In this document: one piece after another, positions 1 to 12,022 of the stretch
Position numbering within the stretch: position 1 is the first letter of the stretch
Layout: each line of letters opens with the position of its first letter
NCBI GenBank assembly: GCA_016748015.1
Contig: JAAOMT010000083.1
Location: 4,765 to 68,764, forward strand
Reading direction: 5' to 3'
Origin: Geosiphon pyriformis
Taxonomy: Eukaryota; Glomeromycota; Glomeromycetes; Archaeosporales; Geosiphonaceae
Length of the DNA stretch: 64,000 bases
The notes under the pieces: generated by a model
The model's input: only the letters and a program-made list of their open reading frames with translations
What the model was told of the DNA's origin: nothing
Database searches by the model: none
Made by a program: the position numbers and the translations under genes

Positions 1-436
1 CAAACGAATACTTTCACTATTGGTTTTCTCTTTCTAAACAACGTCTCTAATGTTAAAACTCATAAACGAGTTTACCGTTTATCTGAATATCTGTTTACAT
101 GGTTTTTTTGCCATTATTCCTTTTCTCTTTTAGCTTATTATTGACTCGTGCTACCCAAGGTGAAGAAATATATTTATCAGAAACAAGTTGTCCAAATAGC
201 GGCTGATAAATTTATTATAATCCATCCAACTGAGTAGACCTGCAAATATGAAAACAGCGAATCCGAAAAACAATGCCTCTAGGAGTAATTCTTATAAGGT
301 AAAAGCTTTACAACGGTCAATAATATTACAATATATGGTAACATGTTAACATTAGAATCTTTGATAGGACAGTCTTTAATTCAAAAATTTGATTTTCTAA
401 CTGTAACGATTCTTAAAATCTAGTTTAAAAATTGAG

Positions 437-516
437 ATGCTCATTTCTTTATTTTTGCTTAAACGGTGTGATCCAACCGCAGCTCATGCTTTTTATACAC
501 GTGTTCAGCCACCTGA
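437..516 (+). repeat. Dispersed repeat, possible Tc1-type terminal sequence
   Basis: About 60 bp here (core about 457-515) resembles 10688-10751 in the same orientation. Both carry a GCTTAAAC stretch, then GGTGTGATCCAACCGCAG (GGTGTAATCCAACTGCAG in the other copy), then ATGCTTTT and ACACGTG. By eye identity is roughly 80 percent. The second copy lies about 260 bp downstream of a Tc1/mariner transposase relic and is followed by TA, so both could be ends of the same transposon family. No transposase frame was seen next to this copy. The match is seen in the sequence; the assignment to a transposon end is inferred. Confidence 0.45.
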
Positions 517-547
517 GCCGATCGAAACCACACTATTCTATACCCAT

Positions 548-870
548 TCATTTAACACCGCTCAAAGAACTCAAAAATCCTTGATTAACCAAATCTTCCA
601 CAGAAGGTTGCCAAATCTTTACACGGTGCAGATTCATGAACATCCTAACCAAACCCTCAACCCCCGGATTTAGTTGAGTTGGGATCCTACTTGAATCAAC
701 AATCCATTCCTTAAAAACGAACCCTTTAACCAAATTAGCATACAAATCCATCACCAAATCAGCGCATTCCACCAAATCGGGATACATCAACGAATGCAAA
801 CTTGGCAAATGCTAGACCGAATCCAAGGTCTCGTAAGAACATCTCCCAAACTCCGAAAATTCGCGTGCGA
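548..870 (-). pseudogene. Unidentified coding remnant
   Basis: On the minus strand a frame of about 100 codons runs from near 870 to 548, with one TAG near 817. Its composition looks protein-like (leucine, valine and aspartate rich; LVMDLYANLVKGFVFKEW is one stretch) and the local GC content is higher than in the surrounding DNA. There is no convincing ATG, no recognised domain and no visible splice partner, so it may be the 3' end of a decayed gene or a transposon fragment. I do not recognise the family. Confidence 0.3.
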
Positions 871-900
871 TATCAAGTTAGTTTCAGTTTTTATTAAGCT

Positions 901-3404
901 AAAAAGTTTGTTAAATGTTTATATTAATATATTTTAAAAGCAAATTAATAACAATTAATATAAATATAATATCAATTTAAAGAATATCAACAAATAAAAA
1001 AGATTTGTCTTTGTATTTTTGGTTGTTTTGTTAAATATTAATCTAAATACTATTTTAAAGATTCTAAAAAGAGTTATAATAATATTAATTAACAAGTATT
1101 TAATAAAATTTAATTTTGTAATCATAACTAAATTTTTTCTAAAGATGTATTAAAGTTTTTCAATAAGAACTAGTTTTAAAAATTGTAAAAGCATTTGATT
1201 TAAATAAAAAGTCAAATTTAAAATCTTATTGCAAATTTGAGTCAAGTTAAATTAGACTAACACCAAAAAATTCCAGAATTTTTTGGATATTTATACTTGT
1301 TACATATTGGTCTTTTAGGCTTTAATTAAGATTAAAAAATTATATAAGGCTTTTAAATTGGTTATGACTAAAATTGTTAACTATAAATAAGTAGAGAAAA
1401 AGTTTTGCTGAAGATAAAAAATAGATAATTAGAAGTATACTTAAGAGGCCTTTCAAAAAGATTGTTTTGGATTATTTGGTAGTTAATAAAAACATTATTT
1501 TAAAGGTTGAATTGGTCAAATCTGAGATGAATAGCATTATAAAAATTTGGGTATAATTTTTGTTAAATGGCAATTGTAATATAATTTTTTTGATCATGTA
1601 AGTAATGAAGTATTTTTTAGTATTTTAAATAAATTAAGTTTTTAAAGATAGTAAAAAAATTGCCAAATGCAAGGCTGTTGGTTTATCTAATATATCAAAT
1701 AAAATGTGAAAACATTGTAATTTAGTGGTTATGAAATTTTTGTTTGAAAAGAAACTTGGATATCAATAATTCCCAAACCATATGAGTAAAAAGGTGTTTG
1801 ACTAACACACATTCCATAGCTTTAATTAAAATGATGAGAATAATTCTTTTTGAAATCATCTCTGACCATATTTCAGCTGTTTGCGAAAATCAGAACATTA
1901 TGGGTGGAAACAACTTTTCTGTACTTAAGAACATCTCTACTTGTACACCTATTTTTGCTGTAAGTTTGGTAATTAAAGACACTTTGGAAAAGAATCTTGA
2001 AATTTAGTTGGTGTTGCAAGAAATGCATAAGACTTATATTTCAGTAGATTGGTGCCTCTATATGAATTTATTAGTAAAAGAACAAAAATTGTGGATATCA
2101 AAATGCAATTTTTTGTTAAGCCACCCAATGAGCATGTCGAATCTCCCACGAATAATTCTGATAATTTTATTGCCGGTGATGACTATGTTGAAGGCAAATA
2201 TTTGATGGAAGAATGTCTTGCAAAATCATTGTGAAACCATGTAGAAAGCAATTGCCGAGAAAGAAAAAAAGATTTTTGCGAATCCCTTTGAATATAAAAT
2301 CATCGCATGTTTTGTGGATCATATACAGGAGAGGATTGTGTTGCCATGATGTTGCCTGTGAAAAGTGGCTATTATTAGGATGATTGGTAAATGGAAGGCT
2401 AGGAAAGTTATCTTCAACTTAAGTTTGAATTAGGCTGGCTGTCGGTCAAAAGGAAATCACAATATCAAGAAACGGGTAAACGAGTAGATCATTTAAGAAG
2501 ACTTAAATGTGTTATTCTCTTCAGCGTGTTATTCTCTTTAAATGAAATCATTCTTTGCTAGATATCGCTCCCATCTTTCCTGCTTCGTTTTCCTTCCATT
2601 TTAATAAATAATTGCAATTATTCAATGTCTGATACACTGTCAAAAGTAACATCTTTACGCTTTAAAATCTTGGTGGTTTTCTTTAGGTTTGTTTTGAATC
2701 AATGATCTTTTATTCTCTAAGCTTAATTAGGTTGGAAAAGGTTTTCTTTTTATTTTGAAATCCCTCTAAAATGAGGTAGAGATCCAATATGAGAAAAGTG
2801 ACTCATAAATTCTGAAAGTTGAGAGCAAATAATTCTGCCTCTTTGTTAAATATAACCCACGAAATTACTAGAATTTTTGACTAATAATAGCAAATTTCCA
2901 TGTTCATATATGCTTTATTTAAGTGCTAACTTCATTTGAACCCTCTCAAACTCTACTAGAGCGGCTTACAGCTTAGAATCTTGATAAAATGTAAATTGAA
3001 AATTTCAAAATCCTTATAAATGGTATACTTGATATATACAAAATTAATCAAAAAATGCTTTTTACAAACCAAGTAAACAAACTATGTACAAAGCAATAAT
3101 TAGCTGCAAGAATTTCAATATATTCTACAACGCTCAAGTTTTTTTCAACCCATTATTACATTCAAGAATATATATGAAACGTTCTAACTATAATGCAAAA
3201 AAAAGTATTTAAAATATGTCTGATAGCATTATAGTAAAATCTTCACATTTTCTTGGTCACAAAAAATTTAAATATAAAAGCTTTCAAATCAAAATAAAGA
3301 TATAATTTAATTTACGTAGATATATGCCAAAGATTCTCAGATTATTTTCCGTGATCATCTAAATATTGAACTCGATCTTCTTTTTAATAGCTAAAAATCA
3401 AGAG
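901..3404. other. AT-rich intergenic stretch
   Basis: No gene can be supported here. A less AT-biased patch at about 1990-2520 contains a 60-codon plus-strand frame (about 2049-2234) followed by several short open pieces in shifting frames. It may be an old coding or transposon remnant, but I could not match it to a family. Confidence 0.5.
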
Positions 3405-4744
3405 ATGATGGCTAAAGCTCTTAATCTGTTCGCATTTTCCTTTTTGCTCTTTTATCCTTTCCTAAAATTGGGCACACAAATATCAGGAAGGCAACGTTTA
3501 TTTGAATTAAATTTAAAGCGTCAACAGAGTCTCAAAACCTGGCATGTATATCATAATGCTCGAAAACAACAAGTAAGTAACTAACTATATCTTCAAAAAA
3601 AAACTTTTTTTTTTGACATCAACTTTTTCAAATTAGGCGAGATTGGGACAGAAGTCGACTCTTAAAGAACATCTGAATAGAACAACTCTTCGAGCTCTTA
3701 ATCCTCGGTCATTTGGTGAGGACGGTTTGCAACAAATACCACCAAATACCCTTTTAGAAAGTACAGAACAACTTGATTGGATGGGAATTTATGCAAGAAT
3801 TGCAACAATGATCTATCAAAATTACCTTTTCATTTTGAAATTTACAATATTTTAGATTCTTTGTTTAGCTGATGCTTTTCTAGTAAATAAAGAAATTATG
3901 GCTTTTTTTAAAAGCTCAGAACTCAGTAGCGAAGCATGGAAACAAAGAAAAAACACCATGGTAGATAATGATCTCGAATTTTTCATAGACCTTCAAATAA
4001 AGGTGGATCAAGTTTGGTATGAGAATACGTTAATATTCAAAAATGTACTTTTACAAAAAATTTATAGTCTGATAAGTAAAGGAAATTCGGATGAAAAAGA
4101 AATTCCTATATCTTTTACAGGACGTGGAATCGGTGGAGGTGAGAGAGAGGATTTATTACCTTTAACGAGGAGAATTTTAGGAATTCATAGAGTTTTTTGC
4201 AAAATTTTAGCATATGCAGTTTTGGCAGCTTTGAAATTCTTAAAAGAAGCGAGTGGAATATATGGATTTAAACTCAATACATATCTTTAAACTTTTGGGC
4301 AACCACGAATCGGTAATGCAGCGTTCTCGAGTTTCGTCAATGATGTCTACCCAATGTCCCGAATCACCCATACCAATGATCGAGTTCCCCAATTCCCTTT
4401 GGTGGATGATAAAGGGGAAAAATATTATCATCACAATACAGAATATTGGATTGCTCATGATTGTAATTGTCTGGAAACTAATACTACCACAGAATATGTT
4501 GTTTACAAATGTCCTGGATATGAATTGGAGTGGGGCGATATTAGAGAGCACCCTGTAAGTCCCAATGTTACAAGAGATTTTAAAGCAATTTTTAATTCTC
4601 TCAACTTCTGAACTCTTTCTTTTCAACAAGGATTGCAACTCGAAGCAAGGAGGGTCGGAAGAAGATGCTATTCGTGCACATTATGGACCTTATTTTGGTA
4701 CAAACATGAGAGACTGCAAATCAATGTGGCAACGATGGTGGTGA
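3405..4744 (+). pseudogene. Class 3 lipase-like secreted protein, disrupted
   Basis: The start is the ATG at 3405, giving a hydrophobic signal-peptide-like N terminus (MMAKALNLFAFSFLLFYPF). Visible introns are 3573-3636, 4139-4210 and 4555-4630, all GT-AG. Family landmarks appear in order: the nucleophile elbow FTGRGIGGAYAVLAALKF across the 4138/4211 junction, TFGQPRIGN, the Asp block RITHTNDRVPQFPL, NTEYW, and the His block AHYGPYFG near the end. The elbow has Gly where active lipases have Ser (GHSLGG in the family). Two breaks are seen. An in-frame TAA at 4288-4290 precedes TFGQPRIGN. A TAG at 3853-3855 would be an intron acceptor, but I found no usable GT donor before it. All parts are otherwise in phase, so decay is recent. 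The copy at 14379-15806 is the intact relative. A sequencing error cannot be excluded. Confidence 0.75.
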
Positions 4745-7168
4745 ACCCGAATTAGAGCCAACACTTTTGAGGATATTTAGATTGATGAAGAAGCAAATAA
4801 CTCTTGTTTCTTTAAAAATTGAATTTGATTTTTATATAGTTTCTTTCTTTCAAAAGAATTCCGCATTGATTACCAAAGTTTTTAAATTTATTTTTCCATA
4901 TTTATGAAAGAAATACTTGATTAGAAGACTAGATTTAAAAAATATTGTTCCACAGATAATCTCTTGTTTTGGGATGTTTTAATTTTTCTTATTAAATGTA
5001 ATATGTTCTTTCATTTCAGAAAATTTTTATTGAACAATTGCATTTCACACTGAAATTAATATAATTTCCTAAGGTGGGATGAGAAAAGATCGATGCGTAA
5101 TTAAATTATCTTTTCATAATATTTTTTCTGTTAATCACAAATTCAATTTTTAAACCGAGTGTTTGAGAATATGATTGGGTCCTGCTGTACAGGATTTCAA
5201 TCGAAAAACATGAGAATTTGATTTTTTGTTTGAAATCAAATGAATAACTGTTAACAATTTACTTTTAACCACGATTAGATTTGAAACGAAAGTATTTGAA
5301 TGCTGTGTAAAGACAAAAAAAGTCTTTACTTAAAAAAATAATATCATATATAATATCATTTGTTCTTACATCTAATTAAATAAAATAGCAAATGAGATTT
5401 CTATTCTGAAAAACAATTATAAGAGTAATTATAGCATACAAAAATAGACTTCAAATTTAACCAACGGGATAAGCATTTTCCGATATAAACAATCAATCCA
5501 ATTATTTAATCTAAAACACCTAGTTTCCCCTCTTTAAAGAAATTCTGGTTTCAAATTAGGTGAGGGGGTTAGATAAGAAGTTAATATTATTTCAGAAAAT
5601 TGTATAAATCGTGTTATCAATAACTTTTTCATAAAAATGGTTAGATTTCTGAATTGAATTAAATATTTCCTTTTTATTCTGCCTTGTCATCATCTTTGAA
5701 TATTTGAAATTTAAAACAATACAAACACAAAATTCCTATAGTAAAGATAGGAATTAAAAAAATAAAATTATTTCAAAATAAATAAATAAATAAATAATAA
5801 ATTTTGATTTCTTTTTATTATTTTATTATTTTATTCAAAAGTGTTTCTTAAATGTATTAAAGTTTTGAAAATTTTCAATGCTTTTTGTTTTTCCAATTTT
5901 TGCTAAAGTTGTTTGCATTTGGTAATAGAAACAAAATAATTTCTCATATTATCTATTTTTTTCGTGTTAGATTCTTTTGCAACAGTCAACCCATTTTTCC
6001 CTTTATTTATGATTTTATGCAGAATCATATATTTTTTAAAATTGAAAGCGAAAATTTTCTAATTCAACTTTTTTTGTCATGAAACTTAAATAGAAAATAA
6101 AATTATAAATTGAAATGATAAAATTTATTTCAAATACCTGAAAATTATATTTATTCATTGAATTTTTTGTAGATTGAGAGTAAAATTAGGTTTAATAAAA
6201 TCAATATAGAGTTAAAAAACTCGTTTTTATCAAATAAAATTCTTGTTTGATCTTTTATTGCGCCTAGTTTCCAATTCATGAAATTGCTTTTTTTATCATA
6301 TTTCTAAAGCAGAAAAACTTTAAAGAAAACTTTGAGACATAAAGAAACTTCTAGAAATTAATTGTGAAACATTATTTAGAAAAATTTAGATTAAGATCTC
6401 ACTAAAAAAATCAGATTTCGAGATTTTAATATATAAATTTTTCCAAATCTCACAGAAAGTTGTCAATCAAATCTAACCGTACTTAACATCGGGTCTCGTT
6501 GCATGTTGAGAAAATTCTTTTGATAGAGTTTCAAAAGTTTCCGAAATCATGATACTCTTTGGACAAAAATTTAAATCTACACAAATCACAAGATTAATAT
6601 GCAAATCAAATTTTTCTTTCTTACAATTTGTTCAAAAATGATTTTTTTAAGTTATCCCTTTTTCGATTTCATAATCAATCTATCCTACGACAAAAAAGTT
6701 TGATTTCTAGAAAAAGCTTCTTACTTTGAAATTCTAGAAACTTTTGCCATCCTGGTTGAACCTTGCAAATTGAAAATCATTATCAACTACTGGTGCAAAT
6801 ATTTCACAATTGGCGTTCATGCAATCGATTTTTGGTACTTTGTACATATGTATCGGAAGATCCAGGGCCAACCAAAAATTAAACACTAATCAGTGTTACA
6901 TATCGCCACGAGTCATGGTCCTTGCAACCACATGGTTTAGCAAGGAATGATTATTTGCCCTTTGGTAAAAAGTCAGAAGATATAAAAAAATGAGGAGACA
7001 ATATCAGTATCGATAAAAACGTCATCCAATTTTAGTTCGAATACTGTTTGACAAAAAAGAGATCGACGAGGGAATCTTGTTTGCCCCCCCCCCCTCCCAT
7101 TACTTTATACGTCACTCAGTCATTCGTTAAAAAGTAAAACTCGAAAAATTGTCTTGATGAAACCACAG

Positions 7169-7203
<35 letters not shown>

Positions 7204-7942
7204 GACCATTCAATTCCTGACATTTAAAATGTGCTAAATAAGGCGTACATAAAAAAGATTTCTATTTCGAAAAAACCTTTTTTTAGCGATCTTTACAACT
7301 GACGTTTCACAAAAGATTTTACCGGATCATTAATGATGATCATCAAAATGATGCTCAAATAAAAATCTTTATTTGGTTTCATGGCTCTTTTAACTATGAA
7401 CGGAACTTTTACCTATTTCTTTCATATAGTTATGATCTTTTGGTGGGTGCTGTGGAGGAGGGGGCTTTTTGAAGAAAACAAAGTATTAATTCCAAGTTCG
7501 GTAAAAATTTATTTGTTGCGTGACTTTAATTTGGTAAATATCATGAATTATTAGCGTCATCATCAAAGAATCAACATTGAAAGCAACACTCTTAAAAAGA
7601 AAAACAAGGCTTTTTTTTGATCGCTACACTTTTGATTTGTTTATAAATAGATAAATAAGTCAGATGTAAAAATAAAGAATAAATTTTACGTAGGTTAATA
7701 TTATGTAAATGAAATAATCAAAATAAGAAAGCTGATGGTTCTTAAGACTTCCTTTACATTTTCTCATTCCTTTTTTTTTTTGAAAGAAATTTATAAGAAT
7801 ATTAATTTTGAATTTTTTTCACCCTAATTTTAAAGAAATTCATATCGATAATTTTAATTTATTAGAAAAAAGCCTCGGGGAACTTCAAATCATTTAAACT
7901 CAACCTTAACTCGAAAAAAGAACACCAAACAATAATTTTAAA
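4745..7942. other. Intergenic stretch with simple repeats
   Basis: No gene was found. Simple repeats stand out: AAAT units at about 5777-5799, a run of 11 C at 7084-7094, which is striking in such AT-rich DNA, and about eleven ATT units at 7169-7203. The patch at 6750-7100 is less AT-rich and of higher complexity but has no usable reading frame on either strand. Confidence 0.6.
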
Positions 7943-8980
7943 ATGGGTGTTTGCTTTTCATGTTCAAAATACCCCACTTTGAAAAAATCCAAATCTCGCT
8001 CACCTTTCAAAAAATCTTCATCAAAGTCCCTACAGATTTCAAACCCTTCATTTTCTCAGTTCGCAACAACAAAATATAATTTACCAACATTTGACTCTTT
8101 AACATCACCACAAAGCTTAGCACCTTTTCTCTACCGTTATATTTGGCAATCAAACTTCTCCTCACCAATTTTACATAATCTCAAAACACCCGGATTTCGT
8201 GTTCTAGATATTGGCTATGGTTCATCAACTTTTCTTCAAGCTCTCGCAAATGAATATCCATTAACAATTTTTACAGGGATTGACTTGAAAGAAGAATTTG
8301 TCTTAGATCAAGGAAGAGGAAATTTGAGGTTTCATAAAGTAGATTTAAAAGAAGGGTTCAAACTTGATTATGAAGATGAATCTTTTGATTTTGTCTGTTT
8401 GAGATTTTTGGGTTGGAAAATTAGTGAAAACGAGATCAAAAGAGTATTAGACGAGGGATTTCGTTGTTTGAAGTCGGGTGGATGGGTTGAAGTGATGGAT
8501 CTCGAAGGGCAAGGAATGAATCAAGGATTTTCAACCGGTCGATTGACCAATGCCTGTAAGAATTATTTTATTTTATTTGATTATGTTAGCTAAAAATTTT
8601 CTAGTAATTCTAACCCCATTTCAATTCCTAAAAATCTAGTTCGTCAACACCTCATAGCAACTTCAAAAACACCACATCTGCCTTCTTTACTTACGCCTCT
8701 CCTCAATTCACACAATTTACTTGATATTCAAATTAATGAACAATGTCATCCTCTCGGTGACTGGGATGATCTATTAGGCGAAGTCGCAATTTCACATCTT
8801 ATACAACAATTTTTTGATTTAAAAGAAGAAATGAAAACCATTTTAGGAGTTGACGATGAAGGATTTGAAGATTTAATTCGAAATGTCAGATCTGAATGTA
8901 GTGTGTTTCAAACATACTGGATTAGTGTACGGGGATTTGGGGTTAAACCATACGTCGAACGAAAGGGGGTCAGTGGCTGA
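7943..8980 (+). CDS. SAM-dependent methyltransferase, probably lipid-anchored
   Basis: There are two exons, 7943-8555 and 8640-8980, with an 84-nt GT-AG intron. Together they make 954 nt, or 317 residues. The fold is a class I methyltransferase. Motif I is VLDIGYGSSTF (residues about 87-97), a variant of the usual GCGxG loop with Tyr and Ser. The acidic end of strand 2 is in FTGIDLKEEF. A strand-4 segment DESFDFVCLRFLGW and a LKSGGWVEVMDLE stretch follow. The C-terminal half (exon 2) is helical and ends VKPYVERKGVSG. The N terminus, MGVCFSCSK followed by a Lys/Ser-rich tract, fits N-myristoylation (Gly2, Ser6) plus possible palmitoylation (Cys4, Cys7). This suggests a membrane-tethered enzyme, although the anchor is predicted only. 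The substrate is unknown. The start codon is the first ATG and no signal peptide is present. Confidence 0.88.
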
Positions 8981-9257
8981 CGAGCAAGATTTAGTAGTTT
9001 TATTTTTGTTAAAGACAACAAACCTTGAGGGGCTTTTCGGTTCTTTTTAAAGATTTATTCTACTACGAATCCATGGAGAATGCAATCTTTATATGACTTT
9101 ATTAAAATCGCATTAACGTTCAAATTCTTGAAACGAATTGATCATTTTCATCACAACCATTTTTGTAAGTTATCACTTTCATATAATTCAGAAGTTAAGT
9201 ATTATTACTTGATAAAATTCGCATTTGTAATGTACGTTAAATATTTTTGCATATATA

Positions 9258-9310
9258 AAAACAAACAAATAAACAAATAAACAAATAAACAAATAAACAA
9301 CCAAACAAAG
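9258..9310. repeat. AAATAAAC tandem repeat
   Basis: About five to six units of an 8-bp AAATAAAC motif (AAACAAAT in another register) lie between the methyltransferase and the Tc1 relic. The array is nearly perfect and is flanked by degenerate copies. It is an ordinary microsatellite; no function is implied. Confidence 0.9.
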
Positions 9311-9699
9311 AATATTTTTAATAATTAACTACCTGTTAACAATCTTATCTGGGGACTTTTACTTTAAAGGTTTAATGGTCCAAGATTTCTTGATAACGTT
9401 TCACCCTTCCCAATAGGAGATTTTTAAATTTAATATAGTTTTTATTAAAATATTTATAATTATGATCGAAATCAGTCAGCGAATGAAAGGACCTAAATAT
9501 AAATATAAATGCTACATGATATCACTAACTATAAATAAAATGATTTTTTTCATCCCGCGCAGCATTGTTAACCAATTTTTTATTTCAATGCATCAGATTT
9601 CACAAGAAAAACCCTCCCGAAAATATACGCTGACAAGAATGATACGTAGTCCACGAAATTGCTGCGTCAGAGCAGGTAGCCCTGGCTTTGGGTTCTAAA

Positions 9700-10424
9700 A
9701 ATTTGAAAAATAAAAAAGAAACCGGGAACTTCAATAACAAACCAAAACTTGGTCGTCCACACACACTTTCGGATCATTATGAAAGGAATTCTGTCCGACT
9801 GATAATATTCGAAAAATGCTCCACCGCCGTTGAAGCTCAATACCAGCTCCAAACTGATGTGGGAATTCAGGAAAATGAATTATGCCCCAAAATAAAGCGC
9901 GAAAAACCATGGCTCACCTACGTACAAAAAACGCCGACTCACTTGGGAAAATATTTTTACGCCATATTACACCAACTTCAAATTACTGCCGATAGAATTG
10001 GTGGGCTCCGAAAAATTGAATGCAGATGACTAAGCAGATATATTGAATAAAAATATATTTAGGTTCCCTTTTGGAAACAATGCTAGATAAGCACGAAATC
10101 CTTTTCCAGGAAAATAAGGATTCAAAACACACTTTCGCGAAAATGAGATGATATTACTTGATTGAACCCTAGCCTCCTGACTTAAACGAAATCAAGCATT
10201 TATGGAATGAAGTAGATATGCATATTCGAAAACTTCCTTGGCCATTTTCCAATAGAGATAAGCTGTAGGAAAAGTTACAAGTTGTCTTAAATAGTATCGA
10301 ACTCAATAGCATCGAACTTAATTTTTGTGAAAGACTAATCGCAATTCCATGCCAAAAAGGTCAAGGATATGAGAGAGTTGGAATTGTGTCTGGCTATGAT
10401 AAATGCGTCACAAACAATTTTTAA
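9700..10424 (+). pseudogene. Tc1/mariner transposase relic
   Basis: The 5' part (9700-10029) encodes a stretch typical of Tc1-like helix-turn-helix regions: GRPHTLSDHYERNSVRLI, then CSTAVEAQYQLQTDVGIQ. The 3' part (about 10170-10424) encodes PPDLNEIKHLWNEVDMHIRK, the region around the third catalytic acidic residue of the DDE/D domain, and then a C-terminal ERLIAIPCQKGQGYERV that resembles the usual PRRVQAVI end. The intervening DDE core is mostly missing, several frames are needed and stops interrupt them, so the copy is dead. The N-terminal first HTH was not found. A possible terminal repeat lies at 10640-10751. Confidence 0.85.
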
Positions 10425-10639
10425 AAAAACTAAGTAACAATCATTTATTTTTAGAATGCCACATATTTTAACTTGATTGTAAAAAATTTTGTAATTTTTT
10501 GATTGCTAACTCACTGAGATAACATTGTTTTGCTATTTGAAATACTTCAAGCTTTGTCAATTAAATAATAAAAAAATCAAAAATTAATAAATAATCTTAA
10601 ACCCACACTGTTGTTACAATAAGGATTTCAAAACCGAAA

Positions 10640-10751
10640 AAACAACAAATTTTGGGCAGAAAGTATAAACATGTATTTTTTTTTATTGCTTAAACATATG
10701 GTGTAATCCAACTGCAGTTTATGCTTTTCCCTACACGTGATCAGCTACCAG
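10640..10751. repeat. Candidate 3' end of the Tc1 element
   Basis: This segment contains the second copy of the repeat described at 437-516, ending CAGCTACCAG and followed directly by TA at 10752-10753, the target dinucleotide used by Tc1/mariner elements. It sits about 260 bp after the transposase relic. I could not find the matching inverted copy upstream of 9700, so the element boundary on the left is undefined. Confidence 0.4.
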
Positions 10752-10753
10752 TA

Positions 10754-12022
10754 TATTTCACATTTTTTTGTAACTATATAAAATAAATTTAAATTTTCAA
10801 TTTTAATTATTTTTTAAATAATTGTTTTAATATAAGCAATTATTTATTATTTTTTATGAATAAATTAGTCAAGTTAAAATATAACATAATACATAATTTA
10901 TTTATTTCATTTTTAAAAAAATTGTTATTTAAAAGTATTTTAAGTAAGATTTTAAAACCATAAAAAAGCAATATTTTATATATATATAACATAAATTATG
11001 TTTATAGTTAAAAATGTAATTTCATTCAATCGAATATTTTTCTAGCCTATTATTTTAAAAATATTCTCGCATTGTAAATTTGTTATGGTTGATGATAGTT
11101 GCAAATAATTATGAAGATCATACCAATTAAACATTTGTCAAATTTCTTTTAATTATGATAAAATTTTCATATAAATAAATAAAAGAATAGGACATAACAA
11201 TATTTTAATAGTAATCTTACATATAATTATAAAAGAATATTAAATTAGTATATAATTAATAAATTTAAATAAAAAATTAAATTTTTAAAACTTGACAATA
11301 AAAATTTTATACAAATATATAATATATTCCTTAAATTAATAAAATACCTACTGTGAACAAATTTATCTTTAATTTCAATAACCCTTATTATACTTTGATA
11401 TTGGAAAACATAATCTATTTTCAAATTATTTTATTAAAAACATAAAAATTTAATATACAACATGATCGGGTTTGTATTTTATTAATTTATAAATTTCATC
11501 CTTTAAAATACCTTCTTTATATTTTTGAATACCTTGATACTTTTCTTTTACTCTCATTGTACAAAAGAATGGTCATATTTATAAACAGATTGTTTTCCAT
11601 AATAGTTCAAGAAAAATGATTATTACATATGTTGCCATCAGCAAAAATCATATGAAAATGCCTGTTAATTTGTTAAGTTAAAAAATCTGATGAGTTTGGA
11701 CGTGAGTGTATCTCAAAGGATTAAAGATGACTTTATTTTAATTTTCTTTATCATCTCACTGTCATTTTTCAAATTCTGGGCTGCCGTTTCCTCTTCACAA
11801 TGGGGAACTCAACTTCCCAACAACCGATACTTCTTATGAATTCAGATCATTAATAATATAGGTTGCATATTGATTAAGTTATTCAAGAATGGCGGGAGAA
11901 TTTTTGGTTGCTGATTGGTTGATTTGCCAAGAATTTTATGATATATTAGGTCTTGGGCGAAGGAAAGAATTTTTCAGAGTTGAAGTCTCATAATCATTAT
12001 CGCTATCTTCATCATCCTTATC
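10754..12022. other. AT-rich intergenic stretch
   Basis: No reading frame or RNA gene is visible. The last 350 bp (from about 11670) are less AT-rich and probably include the promoter and 5' leader of the former NmrA-like gene, but no specific promoter element can be named. Confidence 0.6.

Noticed and set aside
1798-2234. Possible small genes in the first intergenic region
   Set aside because: Frames are short, overlap one another, lack good starts or introns, and no family was recognised; noted only as a possible remnant.
5885-6082. 65-codon plus-strand frame
   Set aside because: Hydrophobic, AT-driven content with no domain or neighbouring exon.
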